A DNA stretch of 64,000 nt from Anthopleura xanthogrammica (lineage: Eukaryota > Cnidaria > Anthozoa > Actiniaria > Actiniidae), in NCBI GenBank assembly GCA_964019055.1, contig OZ025206.1, positions 16,465,291 to 16,529,290 of the forward strand, in the 5' to 3' direction. Under the pieces are notes generated by a model. It was not told where the DNA came from and did not search any database. It saw only the letters and a program-made list of their open reading frames with translations. This document shows, piece by piece, positions 1 through 12,600 of this stretch. Positions within the stretch are counted from its first letter, which is position 1; every line of letters begins with the position of its first letter. Both the position numbers and the translations under genes were made by a program.

Positions 1-679
1 CACTTGTCCCTGATTGGCTGACAAAAAATACCAAATATTGGTTGCTTAAAAACCGGATCAGAATGTACATAAGGAACCTGGAAAGGGGTTTTGTAAAACC
101 TCAAAATAGGAAATATTTGGCGAAATAATAAATCCATTGAAATTGAGTAGTTTATAAAAACAACAACAATCCGGACGTTCTTAAACATTTATTGTTCGGC
201 GGCGGACTCCGGCTAAAATTTGAACTTCTTTTATCCGCATATTAGAAGATTTGCAACATGGAAGTGTTCATAAGCATTTTACAATCGAGGTAGAATATAC
301 CTTTTTCCCGTTTGGTAGTTTTGTCTAGACGGCCAATTTGTGAAGTCCGGTTGTACTGTGCATTGAGGCCGTTCAACTACTAATAAAGTTGCGATTAATA
401 TGCTTCCGGTCCGGGACCAGGAAATAAGAAATGCTCTTATTAGGATAAAGAGAAACTGTACACATGTGACGAGGAAAATCGTAGGGTATAAAGCTTACTT
501 CGAGAGCTTACTTCCGTCGCGGCGGTCATTCACTTAACACTCACTGATGTTCTTATGCGCGTCTGTAATTCGCTCTACGTCCACTTTAAAATTCAGAAAG
601 AACCTTCGTTGAGTGTTTTAAACAATATTTTAGGATGTACTTCAACTCGAGGATAATGTGCCTATCTTTTTGACTCCAG
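1..679. other. Left-edge sequence, probably intron of the kinase gene
   Basis: No exon is recognised here. The kinase exon that follows begins at an AG acceptor at 678-679 and opens in the middle of a codon. No in-frame ATG precedes it, because the open frame starting at 658 begins with GTG. This stretch is therefore most simply the 3' part of an intron, with the N-terminal exons left of the window. I see no repeat in it. Confidence 0.5.
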
Positions 680-3600
680 CATTCAAGGTAGCCAATGAGC
701 ACCCTCCACAGCAACCTAGGTCAAGTTCTCAGAGAAAGAAAACCTCTTTTGAGCAGTCTACATTACTAAATGCGTCTACGCCTGTGAAAACTGTGAAAAT
801 GGTGTCTATACGAGAGATTGCTTGTTATCTATCAATGTTAGAGGGTGGCAAGGTTGAAGATAAACTTGAATGTAAGTAACGGAACTTTGCCTGTTTTACC
901 GATTACATTTTATCTATGGTGAATTGCTTATAAATGCTAAATCATTCTCTTGGCTTTTTTTCTCCAGCTTTTCTTAAAATTAACCCCTAGATATACGTCT
1001 TCCAATTCTTGTACTTTTCATTGCGAGCTAAATTATTTTATGCATATAACATACTGAGGTAACCTCCCTCTTTTCTTTGTCTTTTGATACATGTGCACTT
1101 CGAGGGTTTTTTCTCCTGGTTCTCTGGATTTTCCTCACCGAAAAACCTACTTCTCTAAATTCTAATTGGATTTTGAAGAAATGACACTTTACAGTTAACA
1201 CACAGTTTAGTCTAGTTTGAGGCAATGATTTTATGATGGTATTTTCACGGTGCAATCTAACTTTCTTGGCTGTCATCTAAAAGGCATTAAGTTTTCTGCA
1301 CTTTTAGTTGTTTTCAGGGTTTACGACGCAGACGGCAATGAGCTCCTCGACGCTCAGGTAAATGAACTTCCCCTATGGCATGCGCACCATACTTATTACT
1401 CTCCACCAAATGTCTATTGCTGTTCGCTTGATCGAGCTTTAGATAAAGAAAAAACGTCTGCTCGCAAGTTCAATATAATTTCTAGTCAAGTATCCTACGT
1501 GCAAGTAAGAAAGTGCTTAGTCATTCTGTTATCAAACTTTTGAACTACAGGCTTAGCAGCTGCCTACTCTAACAAAATACCGACCGATTTGGTTATTCTA
1601 TTTTCCAGTACTTCCATTATTATGCTACCCTCACCGAGGAAACAGCCGTTTGGTTGCTTCGACGACATTACAATATGCACTAGATTGACGTAATCGGGTC
1701 AATCAGACTCCTGTTACGTCATAGAATATCAATGACATCGTTATGCTGCTATTAGTTAGGCTGCTATCGTCCAAAAAAATGCTGAATTGTTCACTTTAGT
1801 GATAGAAGCATGAAACTTTGCATGATTACTACTAACAATGTTACTAACAAAATCTGATATGGATCCAGGCTGACTTACGCTCCAGAGCGGAGATATGCGC
1901 ATGCCCTAAAATGGCCAGCATGAAAACGAGGCTGAACAATAAAATGACTAAAAGGGGACCTAAAAATCCAGAATTTCACTCCATATCGATATAGCAGTCA
2001 TATATGTATATATGTATATTGGTTTGTGGTAATATAAAGTACTGAAACTCTGATCACGTGACCTTTATTTGGAGTTTTACTTATTTTACTTGGGATCCCT
2101 GTGGTATATATATTTACTTAAAAAAGATGATATGATAAATATATTCTTTTCAGTTCTGATTATGCTTTCCTGTTGAGAATTCTTCTTTTCTAAAATAGCT
2201 AGATTTTTCTTTACTCTTACTTTGCTTTTAATTATACAATTATTAGGGTTGTTTCATGATTAAACTAATTTGTAATAGTAAAGACCTGGGAACTAGTTGA
2301 ATTGGAGAGTTTGAAGCCATCTCCTCCGATGAGAGCCCGAAATACCACGAGCAAAAGCCATCTATCCAAGGTGCCTTCGCAAAAGATGTTGCAAACATGG
2401 TGTCATCTATGAAAGAACTTGGTAACCCGTTCAATGACAGCGGAGAAGATCTAATAGCCCTTCACACTAAAGAAATCATGGATGAAGCTGTTGTTAACAC
2501 GGTAAAACAAGCAAGGAAAGTAGGAGAGAATCAATCACAAATGTTTCTTAAAGAGGTATTCAAAGATAAAACCAAGCCATTGACGGATCCGATCAAGAAG
2601 AACAATTTTCCCACTTTCCATAATAAAGTGAAAAAAATTGTTTCAAAAGACAAAGCAAAGGTAGCCGTATTAAAAGAAGACTGCGCCCTTTTCTCAAGGT
2701 TGTATATTGCTTGTCAAAACAGAGACGGTAACATTGGAGAATTCTTCAAGTTTGAAAACCAACCTTGGCCACCATCACTTACCCAAGTGGGTCAGCTCCG
2801 AAGTGGAAACAAAGCTGACCTTGTAAAATGCCTCACAGATGGCTGTGACCTCACAGTGGAACAGGCCTGTCGAGCAGATGTCATCATTCTAGATGGAGCC
2901 GTTATAATACAGATGCTCCAGCCCAAAGCTGTTAGCACTTTTGGCGAGTACTTTGATCGAATATTTGTGCCTTATATTTTGAGGCAGCTGGAGGATGTGA
3001 ACAGGATCGATATAGTTTGGGACATCTATAAAGATGATTCTCTGAAGAGAGCAGCAAGGGAAAGGCGTGGATCAGGTAATGATAATTATTTACCTAATAA
3101 TGTAATTAGACGAATGTTCCTTGACAGAAATTGTGATTGCTTTAAGGTCAAAGAAGAAAAGTTTTACCGTCCACTAAAATTCCATCGAACTGGAAAGAGT
3201 TTCTTAGAGTTGACAGCAACAAAGACGAGCTTTTCAAGCTTCTCTCTAATAAGGTCTGTATTCCTCAAATCATAAGGTAAACCAGATTATGCATTGTCTT
3301 TATGCTAATGAGTATTCTCAATTGCTTTTCAGGTTGTCTTACTACAGATCCCACATGATAAGACAATATTTTCAACACTTGGAGAGAGCGTTTTACCACT
3401 TGATGGCACAGAGGATGTGAGTACCCTTGCGCCATGCAGTCACGAGGAAGCAGACACTAGGATGATGATTCATGCTTTTCATGCTAGTTTACATGGTCAC
3501 CGACGTATAAAGATCTGAACCAATGATACTGATGTCCTGGTGCTAGCCATTTCTGTTGCATCTCTTCTACCTTTAGATGAGCTGTGGATTTCACATGGGG

Positions 3601-6600
3601 CTTCTAAGAATCTTCATTATCTTCCAGCTCATGCCATTGCTGCATCCCTTGGGTGAGATCGGGCCCGTGTGCTGCCTATGTTTCATTCCTTAACAGGATG
3701 CGACACAGTTTCATTTTTCAGCGGACGCGGCAAAAAGACGGCGTGGGATGTCTGGAAGGTTTTCCCTGAACTAACTCCAATTCTGAATACACTGATGGAG
3801 ATGCCAGACGATATTGATGATTCATGCATGAGAGTCATTGAGCGATTCACCGCTCTCATGTATGATAGAACAAGTAACTTGTCAAATGTGAATGAAGTCA
3901 GACAAGAACTATTCTCCAAGAAAGGAAGATCGCTTGAAAACATCCCTCCAACTCGAGAATCATTGATGCAGCATGTAAAGAGAGCTGTCCTCCAAGGAGG
4001 CTATGTATGGGGTCAAACTCTGTTGAAGCAGCCCATATTGCCATGCCCGTCTAAATGGGGTTGGAAGCTTGAAAACAGTCGCTGGGTCCCTTATTGGACG
4101 GCACTACCACAAGCCAAGGACTCATGTTATGAACTTATTAGATGTGGCTGCAAAGTTGGTTGCCGAGGGCGTTGTAAATGCCTCAAAGCTAATTTAGCCT
4201 GCACTGGATTGTGCAACTGTGGAGGAAACTGTAACTAGTCATAAATTACTATAAAACATACATAGCACTTGTTAACTCAAACCTATACAATGCTTTTTGT
4301 ACAAATTTGTCATAGAGAACTCAGATTAATTTCTAAGTTCACGAACTGTAGAAGTTATGCTCTTGCATGTATCAAACAATTAGTGTTTTTTCAATGGTAC
4401 ATGTATGGAAATACTGTAGAGTATAGAAAGGCATACCGGTAGTCACTGCATATTAATTAATATAGCTGGTTGCGGTAAAATATTCTCAGGGAAGTATTTC
4501 ATGCTATTAAAATAGCCAATTGATAATCTTGTCTTTCACTTCACTTCCACATCTTACAACCCATTTTTTAAATTTATCATATCATCTTTTTCAAGTAAAT
4601 ATATATACCACAGGGATCCCAAGTAAAATAAGTAAAAATCCAAATAAAGGTCACGTGATCAGAGTTTCAGCACTTATTATCACAAACCAATAAACATATA
4701 CATATATGACTGCTATATCGATATGGAGTGAAATTCTGGATTTTTAGGTCCCCTTTTAGTCATTTTATTGTTCAGCCTCGTTTTCATGCTGGCCATTTTA
4801 GGGCATGCGCATATCTCCGCTCTGGAGCGTAAGTCAGCCTGGATCCATATCAGATTTTGTTAGTAACATTGTTAGTAGTAATCATGCAAAGTTTCATGCT
4901 TCTATCACTGAAGTGAACAATTTTTGACGATAGCAGCCTAACTATATCTATAGAGTTATATTTGGTAGAAAGGAAGTTTCTCTTAAGCTAAGAGCGTCTA
5001 GGATATCGCTAGAGAGGAAACCGTCTTGTAGAGATTATTTTAAATTTGTGTTTCCGCTTCTTTTAGGAACTGGAGTGCATAACACAACAGATGATGAACG
5101 TGGCCCAGTATCTAGGATGGGATGTTACTGAATTGAAACCTGTAAGTTGAATACCTTTAACACTAATATTCTGCGAATTAATTCAGGCAACTTCTTAAAA
5201 ACCTACAATATTTACCCATTATCTGTAAAGGTGATACTGTTAAACTGAACTGGAACCGGTTTACAACTGGGGTTCTATGATTATCAGGGAAAGTCTAGAG
5301 AATGTTTATTGACGGTTAAATGAAATGAATTTGTGTAACGTTTTAATGGCAACTTTCAAATACTCTGTAATAATTTTAAAATATCTATAAATAATTTAAT
5401 TTTTAACGAGTACGTTCTTTTTGGCTGAGTTTTAGTTCTAAAATAAGACATTCGATCTTTTGAAATCTTTGAGGGAAATCCAACTTTCTTTTACTTTTTT
5501 GAAAAAAACAACTTTACTTCCGACTCAGGACAAATTCTAGTCTGACTTTCAATATTGAAAACTCTTCGTGCCGTGAATTTTGATTCAACTTGAATTTAAT
5601 ATGATCAAATTATTACATCTCTCTGATCCGACATGAGAAAGAAAGAGAGAGACAGAAAGTTATAGAATTTTTTCTAGTCAAAACATGAAAAAGCCCAGAA
5701 AATAAATATGACGTCACCGCGCTATGTTGATTAAAGGCGCGCTAGACAAAAGCGTCTCGTCAGTTTTTCTTGTTAAAACAAGCACAGTATTTCTGTCAGA
5801 CTACCTGAGACATGCTTAAACAACCATTTGTTATCTCCTTACTGATACTTTAGTTTGTAAAATTAACTTGAATACGAAACGAAAATCTAAACCTTGCGGC
5901 AAACCGCAAAATTAGAATTTGAATAAGGTCTTTAAGGAAAGTATTTTTACATTCGAAAGTGATATTTCAGCAAGGATTTTGCAATGTGGTTACGAACCGT
6001 GGAAAAACACCCAAATTCGTAAGTATTTGAATCGAAAATCGTCCCCATGGGCTTGAAGCCCAAGTAAAAGTACTGAATCGGCTGGAAAAATTAGAAAGGA
6101 ATATATACATAAGCGCGGAGCTGTTAATGAAAACTACTTCCAACACAAACGTTACCGGCCACTCCTATTTACAATTTGTTGTTAATTCTGACGTCACAGA
6201 CCCAGCGTGGTTGGTAAACTCGGTAACTTTGAACTAATTGGCGTTTGTATCTGCGAACTAATAATAGGTACACTAGAATTACAGAATTCGGTCGTCTCAG
6301 TTGTCCTATGAATATCTCCAAGAATATCATCTCCATTCGTAAATTGTATCAGCTATCTTGAACACTGTCTTGAACACTGCGAAAGAAATTCTATCCTCTA
6401 ACAATCCTATCGTTTAGTAACGTTGTATGGCAATTTAACGTTGTGTTTTCTAGATATTACGAGACATGTTAGTTGAGCTCGATGATGACTGTGATGGCAC
6501 TATATCCCTAGAGGAGTGGATAAAAGGTGGTCTGACGACTATTCCTCTTAGAGTTCTACTTGGTCTAGAAACGGTAAGACCAAATCTGTACGATTTTATT

Positions 6601-9600
6601 GCCATCATATTTATACTTGATAACTATGAATAAATGTAACGTGCCGTTGTCGTACACCTCATGCAATCAAAAGTGATGATTCAAATAGCTGTAGTCTTAA
6701 ATTGAAAATGTTTTACTAAAATACCGTTTTATTGTCTTTCTTTAGCAAATACGAGATGATGGTCAACATCAGGTAAGATCGACAAACGCTCTTCTTCTCT
6801 CGTTATTTACCCATTTATTTCAGTTTTGTTGCTCATCCATTTTTTATTACTTGATTTCCTGCTGCTTCGGTGTTTGGTACCGCCATTCTTTTTTCGCCTT
6901 GTTTTGTTTTTATGTACCATTATTAATCTATGTGGTTATGGTTTTATTCTAGTGGCGTCAGAAACACTTCAACAGACCTGCGTACTGTAATATGTGTCAC
7001 AACACCCTGAATGGATTTGGTCGGAAACAGGGATTACAATGTCTTTGTAAGTCAACTGATATACTATACAAAATACCATAGAGCAGATTTGTTATGAGAG
7101 TCCAAAAAATGTACATTTGCCTTGATCATGATGATGGTTAATTTTTTTCAATCAATTTGATTTGTTCAGCTTCAACCTCGAATGCTGTGATTGGTTTAAC
7201 AGATAATGCTAATTCCATATCACCACCGTGCCGTGTACCCCGGTTTTCCCCGGCCCACTCACACGAAATCAATCACCCTTGAGCTTTATTATTTTCTTTT
7301 CCCGATAGAATATATATTTAATTCAAAGAAACTTATTCCCAACACGATTAATTGAATGGGACTGAAACATTACACCCAACAAAAAATTCCAATAACATTT
7401 AAACTCGCAATAGTTGGAAAAAACCTATCCTATATATTTGTCCAACACTCTTACCAAACTAATCGGATAACAGTTCTCACACTTACTAAACGATCTTCCA
7501 CCCTCAATTTAACCCCAAATCTTGAAGAATCATTTTGCTTTCGACAGAACAGAAACAGTACAATGTTCAGTCTTTGAAAAAATTTGTGTTAATTTTTTTA
7601 AACATGGTGGTTCGAATTCTTGAAATAATTGAAACACATAAAGTGACACGTGCGGCTACACGTTCGTAACCTCACAATGTCTTCATTCTTCTTCCGTAGT
7701 CTGCAAATACACCGTACACGAACGATGCGTACAAAGAGCACCCGCATCTTGTATTAATACGTACGTAAAATCTAAGCGAACTGGGAAAATGGTGAGTTGA
7801 TGATTAACATATCATTTGTATAAGTAATAATTTAACACTAAGAAACACATGCACGATTAATCCAGAACTGGACCCACTTTTCTAACTAACTTATTAATTT
7901 ATAAGGCGAAAAAAAGCGCCACCGAGTCGGCTCAGTTGGTAAGAGCGTCGGTCTATTGTGCGGGAGTTCGTGGTTCGAGTTCCGGCAGGACCAACATTCA
8001 GGGTCTTAAAATAACTGAGAAGGAAGTGCTGTCTTTGTAATAACATCTACGAATGGTTAGACTTTCAAGTGGCTCGGATGACCACTTTAATGGCGGTCCC
8101 GTTTCTTCACACTTCATCACTACCAATATCGGAGGGACGTAAAAGAACCACTGAGGACGTAAAGAAACCCTGGCAGTGACCATCCTCAGTGCCTACACCT
8201 CATACTAACCACCTCTCAAGCGCCTTTGAGTATTCACATACAAAGGGCGCTATATAAATCATTATCATTATAAAATAAAGGGGAAACGTGCGCGCCATCG
8301 AAACATCTTTACGATTCGTACCAGTCTCCTTCCACTACTCGGTTCGTAATCGCTCCGCGCGCATCGATAAAAGTTGGTCCAGCACAGGACTAATGCGAGC
8401 TAACTGAAGGAACCGTTATTTTGTTTTTTCTTTATCAGAGTATGGATCATCACTGGGTGGAAGGTAATTGCCCTGGAAAATGTAACAAGTGTAACAAGAC
8501 GGTCAAGAGTAATAATTGTTTGACAGGTCTACGTTGTGCCTGGTGTCAGATGGTGGTAAGTGCTTTTCACTGCCGAAAGAAACAGAAAACGCTCAAGCGT
8601 GTGCTGTGTGCGGTCTTAAAGCAGACGGAAAGTGGAGGAACATGAAAGAAGTGTTAGAAGAAGCACTCTAAGCTTCTCAAGTGTTCAGCCATTCCCCGAG
8701 TACTGCGCACAACACAGACGCAAAGTTTTTCCGTTTCCTTTTTCTTTTCCAGTTTCCACGCATTTTTGTGTTGCGCATTCACTAGGAAAATGGAAGACCG
8801 AAGAATGAAACCAGGAGAATCCTAACTCCTTTTTCTACATTCCCAAGATTTTATCGTATTTTGTTTTTGACCAATAATTTATGCTTCTTTTTTTTCTGTC
8901 AAGTGCCATAACAAGTGTGCTACGAATATCAGTCCTGAGTGTAACTTAGGGTTACATAGAGATCATATTCTGCCTCCAACAAGTATTTCACCGGCAGGAT
9001 TGGTGAGTTTTTGGAATTGTTCGCTATGCATAATCATTTATCTTTAATCCATGTACCATCCATGATTTCAAGAAATTAGCCGGGCTATGTTGGTAGGACA
9101 GTTAAGACTCCATTCGAATGAACTGAGCAGTAATGTTGCAGAGTTAGTTAAGGAGAAATCCTCAAACTTGTACCGCAGTCTTGAACTGAGTTTACGCTCT
9201 CACACGCAAACCGTTCTACGGCATTAAGTGCGACTACTGTCCTTAAGCATTTTAGTTTCCTTTTAAGAAAAACATCTAAAGTTTAAACACGGTGTACATA
9301 CATGCACTGTACCATCAGTGTTAGGCAGAATATGCAATGGATTTTTTAACGAACATCGATTAAGTCTGATAATTTTGTTTGCAGGACAAACGATCGAGCG
9401 CAGACGTAGACAGTCCCAAAAAGAAGGCCAATTCTTATGCTAGTTTTGAAGGGATGCCTATGCAGGTAAATCACTGACTCAGTTGAACACTCTTTCCCTA
9501 TATCATAAACTATGGATCAATGTAATCATTAAATTGTTGATGTTTTCAGATCAGTCCATTAGCGGGCACTCATCCACTAGTAGTGTTCATTAATCCAAAG

Positions 9601-12600
9601 AGCGGTGGACGTCAAGGCTCAAGGTAAGACACGTAGCTACTAGCCAACTTGTCCGATCACCTTTACAGACAGAACTTTGGGTTTATTACGTATACGCATT
9701 GGTTTCTTAGGGTGCTACTGCAAATAAGGGTAAAACTGGGTGAAGTAAGCTTTTGATGCATTTAGATACCCTTAGGTCTGTTTTCACTAGCGACACAAGC
9801 ATCAGCATAGGGATATTCGTCGTTTGCAATTTACGTCCTAGTCGCCAAGTTGGTGGTATTTCAACAAAACAATTTCTCAATGTTAATACCACCAATATGG
9901 CCGCCGTATCTTTGTCTCTTGACTCTCTTGGGAATGGTTGCAAACCCCACGCAACACGTAAACGCAGATATTACTTGATTGTTGACTGAGTATTGTTTCT
10001 CTCAAACTAACTATAAAAAGGATGTGCACTTATGTAAGTCGTTATGCTTATGCTTGAGTTGTGCCGCAGGCCAGTGAAATCAAGGTCGTCTTGCTCTGGA
10101 CACCCTTTTCTGATTTCACGACAAGCGAAGATGTTCTGTTTTCGGACAATTTTTATAGCATCCTTTGTCGTCATTATTTATTTGAGTTTCATCTTTCCAG
10201 GCTGCTTCACAAGTTCCAGTACCTTCTTAACCCGCGACAAGTTTTTAATTTGGGAGACGGAGGCCCTGTACCAGGGTAAGTTTTCCTTGGTATAATCCTT
10301 GATAGACCCCTTTCACGTGACGTCTCAATATCACCAAAGCATCTCGATTGGAGGACAAAACGAAAGAGTTTCAATCTCCTGAGAATTGGAGATATTGATT
10401 TGTCCTCCAAATTGAGCTGCATTCCAACATTCTCCAAGGGGTCTCAATAGGTTTCGAAACGGCGTAGCACAGCACACGCCATTCACAGTATTGAATTGAT
10501 GACATTGAATCAATCTCAATGCGCGACATCTCTACTCAGCCAATGAGAATGCTCGAACATGGCTCCGTCACGGTAAACGCACGTCACGTCCACAGCCTTT
10601 TTCAAAGTCATACGAAATCTGCCTTATGACCTTTTTCCACGGGAATCACAGTGCCTTTTACCATCTACCATTGACCTGTTTTATTCAATCTTCTCATGTC
10701 TTTTTGGCCTCTAGGTTGAAATTCTTCCAGAATGTGACTCAAAGTCGAATTCTTTGTTGTGGTGGAGATGGTACAGTAGGATGGGTCCTCTCAACGATAG
10801 GTGAGTCATTTGAGTAATTTGTGTTGTGCAAAGCAGTCTGGTAGTGGCAGTACATGTGTTACGATTCAATCGGCCTATGTAGTGTCATCTGAAATAATTT
10901 GTGGTTTATAAAATAATACGCGAACAAGGTTCAGATTGTAGTTAATTGATGTCAAAAAAATCATTTTTAAGACGAAGAACTTTGTGTACCGGTAAAACTG
11001 ATCATTCAGATATGGTGTTTTTATGCTGATTCAGTGTTTGTTTTGATGACAGATCGTCTTCAAATGAAAGTACGTCCACCCGTGGCTATTCTTCCACTGG
11101 GTAAGTTACATATATGTATGACTTATTCCAAAAGATCCGATGGACTCCATTATCTTCTATTGCGGCCATTTTGGCGGTATAGATAATAGATTACTTTTTA
11201 TCCTCCAATATGGCCGCCGTGTATGTTTTTGAGTCTCATCAAATGAACTTAACGTTGTTATTCTTCTTTATTAGGAACTGGTAACGACCTGGCGCGATGC
11301 CTTAAATGGGGTGGCGGTGAGTTCTGTTTTAGTTAAATGTAATTTTGAGTTAATTTTGAAAGAAGCACAGTTGTTAAGCCTATAGAATGCAACCCAAAAG
11401 TCGCATTTCAACAAATTTTTTTGTTGTAAATAAACTCAAAATTGCAAATACAACTATAGTCCAGAACTGTGACTCTTGTTTGCAAGTCCAAAAATAAAAT
11501 GTGCATGTGTATTTATCTCATCTTGCGTGTTTGGAGTGTTGCACTTGTGTTTGCGATTGCTTTGCTCATGTGAAAAGGTCTAGCTAATTTTACACTTTGG
11601 GATCTCAATTACTGCATGGTTATAAAGCCATTCATGACATTAGCATAGTTTTTTTTAATGTACGTGTATGTTTGTCTATCACAGGTTACGAGGGTGGTAG
11701 CATATCCAAATGTCTCACTCAAGTACAGAGAGGCTCAGTAGTTAGTATGGACAGGTGAGTATATTCCTTCACCATTCAGTTCATTCAAATCATAAATGGC
11801 TTTAGTTGCGCGCGCGTTTGGACGCAAAATTTCCTACCAAATCCACATTAACTTCATGAGGGGCTATAGAGAGAACCACTTAGTCACAAACGACTTTTGA
11901 ACAATTGAATATATAATTTATTTCGAATTAAATGAAAAACGGTCACCATATCGAATGGCAGAACAATAAAATCTCTTCCCAGGGGGACCTCCGCTGTAAC
12001 TCTGTAGCTAATATTTGCTTACCATTTTCAGATGGCAAATGGATGTTTCAGACGTAGATTCGTCCGAGTCTGGTGATTCACCTCCTCTGAATATCATCAA
12101 TAATTATTTCTCTATCGGAGTGGTAAGTCAGAGCACTTGTAGCAAAGCGTTCAATAGTTTTTTTGCGATACACAATGTATATTGATCTGGCTCATTAGCA
12201 TCAACTTTTAGGACCACTTTGCAGGAGTACAATAGTTTCCGTGTCAAAAAAAGGGCAGCGAAGAAAACATTGAATAGACTTTGCTCAGGGTTGGCACTCA
12301 TTCAGACCCAAGAAAATTGACGGGCATCGCGCGCAAATGTATCAGATCTTAAAATTCGTCTTTTTTGGTTGTGCAGCACGTCAATTACGAATGCGCACAC
12401 AAAAAGGTCTATTGCTCTCTGTTTGAAGCATTCAGTTATAGCTATGTAATAATATTTTACTCACCATCCATAAATGTTTGTCTGTTTTCAGGACGCATCT
12501 GTTGCGCTTAAGTTCCACTTGCAAAGAGAGAAAAACCCTGAGAAATTCAACAGCAGGTTGGTTTGTTTAGACATTTAGACATCTTCACACATCAAATTTC

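Larger units (their letters stand above)
1753..4944 (+). mobile_element. Long-TIR DNA element carrying a decayed nuclease-like gene
   Basis: A 3.19-kb insertion in the kinase intron between 1357 and 5067. It is bounded by inverted repeats of about 388 and 373 bp whose outer ends read TAGTTAGGCTGCTATCGTC. The only gene-like content between them is the pseudogene at 2256-4238. The flanks could be read as a TAT or TA target duplication (TAT at 1750-1752 and 4945-4947), but the boundary is ambiguous because the TIR ends are near-palindromic. I do not recognise a DDE transposase in it. It could be a non-autonomous derivative, or the nuclease-like gene could be its own mobility gene. Superfamily not assigned. 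Confidence 0.8.

Noticed and set aside
3276..3332. GTAAAC at 3276 as the donor of the second element intron
   Set aside because: Using it shifts the downstream frame out of register with the HEEAD and TGCDT motifs. GTCTGT at 3254 keeps the frame.
3683..3943. Minus-strand frame opposite the nuclease-like gene
   Set aside because: Shadow of the plus-strand gene, which has clear family motifs.
7915..7995. Functional tRNA gene
   Set aside because: Boxes A and B are present, but the acceptor stem does not close and the sequence continues into a SINE body and tail.
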